Source: Chryseobacterium fluminis
Lineage (GTDB): Bacteria > Bacteroidota > Bacteroidia > Flavobacteriales > Weeksellaceae
Reading direction: 5' to 3'
Assembly (NCBI RefSeq): GCF_026314945.1
Contig: NZ_CP111121.1
Location: 868,001 to 932,000 of the forward strand
DNA length: 64,000 nucleotides
Position 1 is the stretch's first letter. Each line of letters opens with the position of its first letter. The notes below the pieces were generated by a model that did no database searches, was not told the DNA's origin, and worked only from the letters and a program-made list of their open reading frames with translations. Of this stretch, positions 54,994 to 61,887 are shown piece by piece. The position numbers were made by a program, and so were the translations under genes.

Positions 54994-56735
54994 ATGAAAA
55001 TATCGTTTTTTCTTGTCATATCTTTAGAATACCAGTCTATTCTTTAATAAAACTAAATTCATTAATAAAGGATAAAAATAATCAATATAATATTATTAAT
55101 GATAAATTTTTAACATATTCAATATATTTATCTTCCCCTTCATTATATTTTCATTTAATCAATGAAAAAAATGAAAATGAAAAACTAAAAAATACATTAA
55201 CAAAATATATTAGCAGAATTGGATATAGAACCATTCCATTTGGTGCTTTTTCTGGAGTGGGATTGATAAAGACAAAATATGATAAAAATAATGACGGAAA
55301 ATTAACAATTAAAGATAAATACACTAAATCATTACTTGATTTAAGCCTTTCATATAAAAGAAACATTTATTTATCATCGAACACCAATTATGAAGATTAT
55401 AAATTTAGCGTAAATCCAACTGTTAAATATAATAAAGGAAAATATAGGTACGTTGACTTTAAGGTTGATGCCAATGGTAATCTCAATTGTAGTTATACAT
55501 CATTTAATAGCAACTCCTATATCAAAAAGATATTTGCTTTAATGAACAAGGGAAAAACTATTACAGAAGTCATTTATTCAATAGTTGACGAGGCTGTAGA
55601 ATATGAAGATGCTAACAATTTTATAAATGAGCTTATTGAAAGTAAAATACTTATATCCGATTTTGAACCATCAACAATAGGTTTTGATGGTTTACAGAAA
55701 AGCAATGATAAAATCAATAGTTTTTTGGGCAAAATTGATAATCTTAACTTTAATGATAGGATAAAGATTCAATATAGTATACAAAAAAGACAAACAGAAA
55801 ACGGGAATATTTCTCAAAACGACAATCTATTATATGTTAATACTTTTTTTTCGTCTGAAGGTAGTTTTTCCAATAAACAAATTTCACTGATAAAACAATC
55901 AATTGATATTCTTAATGAATTTCTAATAAGATTCAAGCAGGATGAGTTTTTTGCTATTAATGATTTTAAAAATAAATTTGAAAGAAGGTTTGAAGAAGAG
56001 CCAGTTTCTATTTTAGATGCTTTAGATCCAGAAAAAGGTATTGTATATTCAAGTAATAAGTCAATAGAAAACGTTTTTGAATTGATGGATAGTTTTTTCT
56101 TGAAAAAAATAAATAATAATCTTGATAATAAAGTAGCTTATATAAATGATATCGAATTAAACCAAATATTAAAACTTAAAAAAACTCATCAAACAGATAG
56201 AAGTCCGACAGGATGTGCTAGAGTTAGTTTGTATAAAGAAAATGATTCTGATTTTATTTATATAAAATCCCTGTCCCCCCATAGTCCCACAAGAGTTTTA
56301 TCTCGGTTTACTAATGCTAATGAAGAGATACACGCGTTATGTTTGGAAATAGCAAATTATGAAGATAATGAGTTTTCTGAAACTATATTAGCTGAACTCG
56401 ATTTTTTACCCAATATTTATCAAGGAAATATCCTAAACAGATCAAGATTTAGAAAGTATAGAATTATTATTCATAGTAAAGAAAACTCAAAGTATTGTAT
56501 TCCAATAAATGATTTATTTTTAAAAATACATAATGGAGAATTAGTAATTATATCTAAAAAATTGAAAAAAATAATAATCCCTTCTTTTTCAACAGCATTA
56601 GATGTAAATAAATCAGATATATTACCAATGATTAAATTTTTGGTTGATTACTATTATAGCCAGTTTAATCACACTATTGGTTTCCTTGTAATCTCACCCA
56701 TCTTAAGTACACTTAAAAGTAGAGCTTTTAGTTAA
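54994..56735 (+). pseudogene. lanB: LanB lantibiotic dehydratase, frameshifted and IS-truncated
   Basis: The reading frame from 55012 on is a LanB glutamylation domain: HIFRIPVYSLIKLNSL, FLTYSIYLSSPSLYFHL, YISRIGYRTIPFGAFSGVGL (55200-55262), AELDFLPNIYQGNIL, FRKYRIIIHSKE and KFLVDYYYSQFNH. There is no ATG in that frame. The only ATG with a promoter (54994, MKISFF) is one frame off, and the two join if the six-T run at 55006-55011 had one more T. At 56687 an IS3 element begins, so the last residues are IS-encoded. About 565 codons remain, and the end of the glutamylation domain and any elimination domain are gone. The GTG at 55257 is not a credible start. Confidence 0.85.
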
Positions 56736-57634
56736 TAATTTATTGTTGTCGTTGTTAAAATTTTGTTGGAATGTGGGAAACTCGTTGGCCTTAGTTTGGG
56801 TTAGTTTTCCATATTTCAATAAAAAATCCCTCGGCGTGAGGTATTGCAATGATTTGTGAGGCCGCTCATTATTATACATCCACATCCAAATTTCCGAATA
56901 ATGTCTCATCTGACTGATGTTCTCAAATAAATAAACATCTAAGAATTCTGTCCGAAAAGTTCTGTTGAATCTTTCTACCAAAGAGTTTTGCGTTGGTTTT
57001 CCAGGCTGAATATAATGAAGCGCGACTTCATTTTTATTGCACCAGTCTTTTAGTTTTTCAGCAATAAACTCTGGACCATTGTCAACTCTTATCGTTTCAG
57101 GTTTCCCACGCCAGTCGATTAGTTGTTCCAGCTCAGAAACAACTCTTGCTGATGGTAAACTGGTGTCGATGGTAATATTCAAAATTTCTCTGTTAAAATC
57201 ATCAATGATATTAAGGCTTCTAACGCTTTTACCATTCTCCAGAGTATCGTGCATAAAATCCATACTCCACGTTACGTTAGGATAAACAGGACGAAGCAAA
57301 GGCTCTTTCACCCTTGCCGGAAGCCGTTTCTTTCGTTTACTTCTTAGATTCAGTTTCATCGATTTGTAAATCCTGTAAACCCGTTTGTGATTCCACCCGA
57401 AACCCAAATTTCTCAAACGGTGGTGCATTGTCCAAAATCCCCAGGTCTGATGCTGTTCTGCGAGCAAAATCAACTCCTCCCGAATCTTATCATCCTCATT
57501 ATTTTTCTTTCTTTTATAATAAAATACCGAACTGTTTATGATAAAAAGTCTACACGCATTCCGAATGCTTATTCCGTGTTCCGATCCGGAATAAACGACC
57601 AGTTCCCGCTTCTCGGAAGGTGTTAAAGCTTTTT
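56703..57634 (-). CDS. IS3-family transposase OrfB (DDE catalytic part)
   Basis: The catalytic half of the IS3 transposase. It has an HTH_21-like segment (HHRLRNLGFGWNHKRVYRIY) and an rve/DDE integrase core: WSMDFMHDTLENGKSVRSLN (first Asp), RVDNGPEFIAEKLKDW (second Asp) and NSLVERFNRTFRTEFLD (Glu), with a terminal YNNERPHKSLQYLTPRDFLL. It is expressed as an OrfAB fusion by -1 frameshifting at A_AAA_AAG (57635-57629). Past the slip it reads KALTPSEKRELVVYSG. The TTG at 57473 is not a true start. All catalytic residues are present, so the element may be active. Confidence 0.85.
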
Positions 57635-57889
57635 TGCAATCACATCTTTCATTACCACGTTTTCCAGCGTAAGTTCAGCCACGATCTTTTTATATTGTGA
57701 GAGTTCCTTTTCCAATTCCTTCATTTTAGAGAGTTGCTGCACATCCAAACCACCATATTTACTCTTCCATTTGTAAAATGTCGGCTGGCTGATCCCGTGT
57801 TCACGGCAAATCTCATTCACGGTTCTTCCTTGATTTTGTTCAGCTAAAATCTTAATAATCTGAACTTCTGAAAATTTACTGTTTTTCAT
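57623..57889 (-). CDS. IS3-family transposase OrfA
   Basis: An 88-aa HTH_Tnp_1 protein: SEVQIIKILAEQNQGRTVNE, ICREHGISQPTFYKWKSKYG and a C-terminal leucine-zipper-like helix (LSKMKELEKELSQYKKIVAE). It binds the ends of the element and forms the N-terminus of the OrfAB fusion transposase. It ends just after the AAAAAAG slippery heptamer used for -1 frameshifting. Confidence 0.85.
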   Translation of the reverse strand: MKNSKFSEVQIIKILAEQNQGRTVNEICREHGISQPTFYKWKSKYGGLDVQQLSKMKELEKELSQYKKIVAELTLENVVMKDVIAKKL

Positions 57890-57947
57890 AGTATTCCAAA
57901 TTTAAAAACTATATTTTTAAATGATACTGTTTTTGGGGAAGATTACA

Positions 57948-58238
57948 CTGGCTCATGTGATACGAACCTTTGCAAAGTCTGAAGTCAAAAGGATATTTTC
58001 CGTTAACCGGAAAATCATATAAACTTTTGTTCTCATATCTGATTTCCCCGTTAATCTTCCTTATTTCCGGCGATGATGGAATATATAATTTCATTCCTGA
58101 AACCAGAATGCTATCCGGTTGCTCCGGTAAGAAATCATTTTTCTGATGGTATTTTCTCAGGTATTCAGGATTTTCAATTTGCAGTTCGTCACAAAGGTCA
58201 ATCAGGGATTGTTCCTCTTTGGTATAATAAATCATCAT
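57948..58238 (-). pseudogene. LysM-like protein, 3' end removed by IS3
   Basis: An N-terminal fragment of 97 native codons. It reads YYTKEEQSLIDLCDELQI, ENPEYLRKYHQKNDFL, then SILVSGMKLYIPSS, the pattern of a LysM peptidoglycan-binding domain (helix, loop, GMKLYIP strand). The frame runs into the IS3 end and picks up 12 foreign residues (CNLPQKQYHLKI). There is no signal peptide, so a cytoplasmic or type VI/needle-like context is possible. The rest of the gene is absent from the window. Confidence 0.6.
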
Positions 58239-58290
58239 TGAAGTGCGTGTTTTTCTAATGACAATATAATTAAAATTGTTTAAGAATCAA

Positions 58291-58298
58291 TATAATAT
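58291..58298 (+). repeat. 8-bp target duplication, left copy
   Basis: TATAATAT, identical to 59700-59707, directly flanking the ISL3-like element. Confidence 0.8.
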
Positions 58299-58349
58299 GG
58301 ATCAGTATAAAAAGTTGGGGAGAAAAATTAATAAATGTAATTTTACCAG

Positions 58350-58703
58350 ATGTCATCTGAGAAAGAATTATTAAAATTACTGTTACCGGAATATCTGGTT
58401 GAATACTTTGATATTACCCATTTTGAAGAAAAAGAAGGATTGCTTCATCTTTATTTTGAGGAAAAAAATACTGTTCCCAAAGAGCTTTCCTCTTTGCATC
58501 TACAATCCAAAGGCTTTCATGAAGAAATCACGGTTAATGACTTTCCTCTCCGTGGAAAACCTGTAAAACTTCACATCAGACGAAGAAGATGGACCGATAT
58601 AAAATCTGGTAAGATCCTGCAGAGAGACTGGAATCTCATTGCCGTTGGAACCCGCATGACAAAGGACTTTGCGGAGTTCTTAAAAAAAATCAGCCGATAC
58701 TAA
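58350..58703 (+). CDS. ISAon1-type transposase, N-terminal protein
   Basis: A 117-aa protein: LLKLLLPEYLVEYFDITHFE, EEITVNDFPLRGKPVKLHIR and RRRWTDIKSGKILQRDWNLI. This matches my memory of the N-terminal region protein of ISAon1-family transposases. In relatives of the ISL3 type this region carries DNA-binding function. It ends TAA at 58703, 28 bases before the ATG of the catalytic ORF. An A8 run at 58682-58689 lies where the second frame opens, so slippage may fuse the two. Confidence 0.75.
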   Translation: MSSEKELLKLLLPEYLVEYFDITHFEEKEGLLHLYFEEKNTVPKELSSLHLQSKGFHEEITVNDFPLRGKPVKLHIRRRRWTDIKSGKILQRDWNLIAVGTRMTKDFAEFLKKISRY

Positions 58704-58731
58704 AGCCCTTCCCTTAGAAACCATCGGTGAG

Positions 58732-59676
58732 ATGTATGGGGTACAGGGAAAGACATTCCGCAGGCAATACAAAAAATCATTAAGCGGGTTCAAAGACTGG
58801 CTCCAAAAGCCCCATGCGGAAGATTGGATTCTTTATCCGGAAAATTGCTCCTCTTCTCTGTCTCTGGATGAAGTTGCTCTTTCCCAGGGAGAATTATACA
58901 CGGTTCTTACTTCCAAAAAAGCAAAAGGCAGGAAAGGCAGTATTGTTGCCATTATCAAAGGTACACAGAGTGAAGAGGTCATTGAGCAGCTTCTGAAAAT
59001 AAACAGGAAGCTTCGCAAAAATGTAAAGGAAATTACCCTTGATATGGCCGGGTCTATGAAGCTTATTGCCAAACGCTGTTTCCCTGATGCTATTAAGGTC
59101 ATAGACCGGTTCCATGTTCAGAAGCTCGCCACTGAAGCCCTTCAGGAATTAAGGATCAACTACCGTTGGGAAGCTATAGAATGGGAAAATAGCCTGCTCG
59201 ATGAAGCAAAGAAAAACAGGGAGCCTATTGAGATAGAAACGTTTGAAAACGGTGATACCCGCAAACAGCTTCTGGCAAGAAGCAGGTATTTACTCTACAA
59301 AAGCAGGGAAAAGTGGACGCCTTCTCAAATGCAGAGAGCTGAAATTTTATTTACAGAATATCCTGATTTAAAGAAGGCATATGGGTTATCGGATGGATTA
59401 AGAAAGATTTACAATCAGAATATTCCCAAATCTATTGCCATGACAAAGTTAGCGCATTGGTTCAGGGATGTTGAAACATCAGGTTTTAAATCATTCTCAG
59501 TTTTAAGAAAAACAATAATGAATCATTACAGCGGCATCTTAAACTTTTTCGACAGAAGAAGTACCAACGCTTCGGCAGAATCTTTTAATGCTAAAATTAA
59601 AAACTTCAGATTACAGCTTCGGGGAGTAAAAGACAAAGCATTTTTCCTGTTCAGACTCTCTCAACTTTTTGCATAG
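58732..59676 (+). CDS. ISAon1/ISL3-type transposase, catalytic protein
   Basis: A 314-aa DDE transposase of the ISL3 kind. It has YGVQGKTFRRQYKKSLSG, SLSLDEVALSQGELYTVLTS (first Asp), VKEITLDMAGSMKLIAKRCF (second Asp), IKVIDRFHVQKLATEALQEL and, at the end, STNASAESFNAKIKNFRLQL (Glu). The frame is open from 58684, upstream of the ATG, and a +1 (or -2) shift at the A8 run would join it to the N-terminal ORF. With intact ends and target duplication this looks like a recent insertion. Confidence 0.8.
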   Translation: MYGVQGKTFRRQYKKSLSGFKDWLQKPHAEDWILYPENCSSSLSLDEVALSQGELYTVLTSKKAKGRKGSIVAIIKGTQSEEVIEQLLKINRKLRKNVKEITLDMAGSMKLIAKRCFPDAIKVIDRFHVQKLATEALQELRINYRWEAIEWENSLLDEAKKNREPIEIETFENGDTRKQLLARSRYLLYKSREKWTPSQMQRAEILFTEYPDLKKAYGLSDGLRKIYNQNIPKSIAMTKLAHWFRDVETSGFKSFSVLRKTIMNHYSGILNFFDRRSTNASAESFNAKIKNFRLQLRGVKDKAFFLFRLSQLFA

Positions 59677-59699
59677 TCCCCAACTTTTGTTCATGATCC

Positions 59700-59707
59700 T
59701 ATAATAT
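59700..59707 (+). repeat. 8-bp target duplication, right copy
   Basis: TATAATAT, identical to 58291-58298. Confidence 0.8.
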
Positions 59708-59883
59708 TCTCCACAGTTTGAATTAATATTTTAATTTTTAAAATTAATAAACTGGGTTGAAGTATGATTGATTATCTTTTTGTGAATAAAATGAAGTAAC
59801 GAATATTGATAAAAAGTGAAATGAAAGATAACAACAGGAAAAAGAAGTAATTTAATTTATAATGAATTAAATCAAGAAATAAA

Positions 59884-59908
59884 AATAGCCCCTATAAAAG
59901 GGGCTATT
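59884..59908 (-). terminator. Terminator of tRNA-Arg
   Basis: On the - strand AATAGCCCC pairs with GGGGCTATT over a 7-base loop and is followed by TTTATTT. It begins one base past the tRNA. Confidence 0.75.
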
Positions 59909-59909
59909 G

Positions 59910-59981
59910 TGACCGCAGAAGGACTCGAACCCTCACTGTCGGAGCCGAAATCCGAAGTTCTATCCATTAAACTATGCAGCC
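59910..59981 (-). tRNA. tRNA-Arg (anticodon UCG)
   Basis: A cloverleaf of 72 nt read on the - strand. The acceptor stem GGCTGCA/TGCGGTC (with two G-U pairs) is followed by discriminator A. The anticodon arm TCGGA-TTTCGGC-TCCGA gives anticodon TCG. The T arm is GAGGG-TTCGAGT-CCTTC. CCA is not encoded. It lies immediately beside the mobile island, but no duplicated 3' end of the tRNA was found that would mark an attachment site. Confidence 0.93.
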
Positions 59982-60033
59982 TGTTGTGATAAACCGGTAT
60001 TAAATAACTTCAGAATTTGTTACCGATATCTTT

Positions 60034-61797
60034 TTAGAAAGTAATCTTCACACCTCCCAAAATCTGTGCACCAAGAACTTTATATCCTTTGTACGTCTGG
60101 TATTTTGAGCTCAGAAGATTGTTTCCGAGTGCAAAAATACTGAAATTTTTGTGAATTTTATACTCTGCCGAAAGATTTAAATCTGCATACCCCCCAACTT
60201 TGTCATTTGTATCCTCTGTAGACTGGTACATCATGGGACTGCCAACTCCCTCAATCATAAAGGAATTCGTCGTTCTGTCACTGGCAAAAATCCCTTTAAA
60301 ACCAAGCAATAATTTTTTATCCAACATGGTATATTTTGCCCCGATACTGGCAGTAAGTAAGGGCACATTGTAGATTTCCTCGTAATTTTTCAGGTCGAAT
60401 TTGGTAAATTTCACCTCTCCGTCCAATATTAAATTGGCCAAAGGAAAATACTGGAGGCTTCCTTTAATATCACTCACATTTCCGTCATCATAAATGGCAG
60501 AGAATGTATTGGCATAATTATATGCCCAAGGGTTTAAAGGATAGGTGTTATCAAACAGGCCGTTGGCTTTAAAGAACATGATATCCTTCATCTTTCCGAA
60601 TCCCGCAGCCACATCATATTTAAAAGTTTCATCAATATCACCTCTTAAACCTACATAGAAATGATATTTCGTTTCCGTTGGTCTTAAATATTGATCCGAG
60701 AGAATGAAAGGGTTCTGCTGCAGTAAATCAGCATATGTATTTAACTTTAAGCCTCCGTCAACGCCACCATAGAATTTGAATTCATTAGCAGCGGCATATT
60801 GAAATTCTGCCTGTGGAAACCAGTAGGTTTTATTATTTTTTAACTGCCCAGCCATCAGATCGTTCGAATTTTTTGAATTCAGAAACGAAAATGATGATCC
60901 TAACATTAGATAAGACTCTCCTTTTCTGAAAGTAACTTTAGGGGTAAGACTGGTATTAACAAAGTTCGATGTATTGTTATCCCTGATCGCGAATTCACTG
61001 TTCACCGCTTCTAGTCCAACACCTAAATCAGCGTTCAGGTTAATTCCCGATTTTCCGATTTCCACAGCATGCTTCGAAAGATTAGCTAATATGGACACCT
61101 GATTTTCCTGAGCATCAAAATGATCTTTTAAAAATGAAGATTTTACTCTTACATCATTTAAAATCTCGTTGGAATAAAAGTCATAATATCCGTTTACCTT
61201 AAACTGGTTTACCCGCTGGTCCAGATCCACATCTCCCGGCTCTAGTGCATAAATACCATAATAGTTATTACTGTTTAAGCCATATTCGGCATTCAGGTTG
61301 AACTTTCCTTTATCTCCGTAAGAGTTCAGGAAGGCTCCCAAAGTTGTCGAACTTTGTTTCGAATCCCATGGATACTCTTTCTTCAGCCCCAATGTAGAAA
61401 GGAAGTGCGCATCCAGCCCTACTTCAAGCCTATCTCGCAGTCTCGCCGAAATGTTAGCATCTCCCAAAATTTTGCCGTAATTACCCATTCCGAACTGGAC
61501 GTAATTATTCTGAGCGGTCCCTTCAAATTTGGGAGTCACATCCTGCCCCTGAATAGTGGAGGTTTTAAAATCTGAAACTGCAGGAACGTCCGTAATTGTA
61601 TATTTTACAGGATTCTGAGATTTTTCTTCCGGCGGATAATTCTTGATGGTTTCTACCGAAGTTTTCTTTTTTTCAATCTTTTTTACTTCCGGTTCTCTTT
61701 TTTTATTGAGAATCAGTTTCTCTTCTTTGATTTGGGAAAACGCCACTGACGAAAGTCCCAGGAATATGATGGATAATAATTGAATTCTTTTGTTCAT
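60034..61797 (-). CDS. Outer-membrane beta-barrel (TonB-receptor-like barrel)
   Basis: A 587-aa protein with a signal peptide ending VAFSQ and a Lys/Glu-rich linker (KKREPEVKKIEKKKTSVE). A series of amphipathic strands begins NNYVQFGMGNYGKILGDANI and ends YKGYKVLGAQILGGVKITF, with a terminal Phe typical of outer-membrane proteins. Segments such as SAEYKIHKNFSIFALGNNLL are like the last strands of TonB-dependent receptors, but there is no plug domain. It is likely a barrel partner of the TPR protein that precedes it by 90 bases in the same direction. The cargo is unknown. Confidence 0.7.
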   Translation of the reverse strand: MNKRIQLLSIIFLGLSSVAFSQIKEEKLILNKKREPEVKKIEKKKTSVETIKNYPPEEKSQNPVKYTITDVPAVSDFKTSTIQGQDVTPKFEGTAQNNYVQFGMGNYGKILGDANISARLRDRLEVGLDAHFLSTLGLKKEYPWDSKQSSTTLGAFLNSYGDKGKFNLNAEYGLNSNNYYGIYALEPGDVDLDQRVNQFKVNGYYDFYSNEILNDVRVKSSFLKDHFDAQENQVSILANLSKHAVEIGKSGINLNADLGVGLEAVNSEFAIRDNNTSNFVNTSLTPKVTFRKGESYLMLGSSFSFLNSKNSNDLMAGQLKNNKTYWFPQAEFQYAAANEFKFYGGVDGGLKLNTYADLLQQNPFILSDQYLRPTETKYHFYVGLRGDIDETFKYDVAAGFGKMKDIMFFKANGLFDNTYPLNPWAYNYANTFSAIYDDGNVSDIKGSLQYFPLANLILDGEVKFTKFDLKNYEEIYNVPLLTASIGAKYTMLDKKLLLGFKGIFASDRTTNSFMIEGVGSPMMYQSTEDTNDKVGGYADLNLSAEYKIHKNFSIFALGNNLLSSKYQTYKGYKVLGAQILGGVKITF

Positions 61798-61887
61798 TTT
61801 TACAATGGGTATTAATGTATAATGCGGGATGTATCATGTACCTAACGCTACATTTTACTTTTACATTCTACGCTGTACATTTTACAC

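Larger units (their letters stand above)
56687..57947 (-). mobile_element. IS3-family insertion sequence, 1261 bp
   Basis: Imperfect terminal inverted repeats begin TGTAATCT at both ends (56687 inward: TGTAATCTCACCCATC; 57947 inward: TGTAATCTTCCCC). It encodes OrfA and OrfB on the - strand with a -1 slippery site. The flanks differ (TCCT left, CTGG right), so there is no target duplication. It interrupts lanB on the left and a LysM-like gene on the right. Confidence 0.8.
58299..59699 (+). mobile_element. ISAon1/ISL3-type insertion sequence, 1401 bp
   Basis: Terminal inverted repeats of 22 bases: GGATCAGTATAAAAAGTTGGGG (split here as GGATCAGTATA + AAAAGTTGGGG, 58299-58320) and, on the other strand, GGATCATGAAC + AAAAGTTGGGG (59699-59678). 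An 8-bp duplication TATAATAT flanks it, the size typical of ISL3. It carries two ORFs in different frames. Confidence 0.85.

Noticed and set aside
55257..56735. GTG at 55257 as lanB start
   Set aside because: Strong LanB motifs (SIYLSSPSLYFHL, RIGYRTIPFGAFSG) are encoded in frame upstream of it.
59884..59981. tRNA-Arg as an integration site with flanking att repeats
   Set aside because: No copy of the tRNA 3' end was found near 51,560-51,860, and no integrase gene is present.
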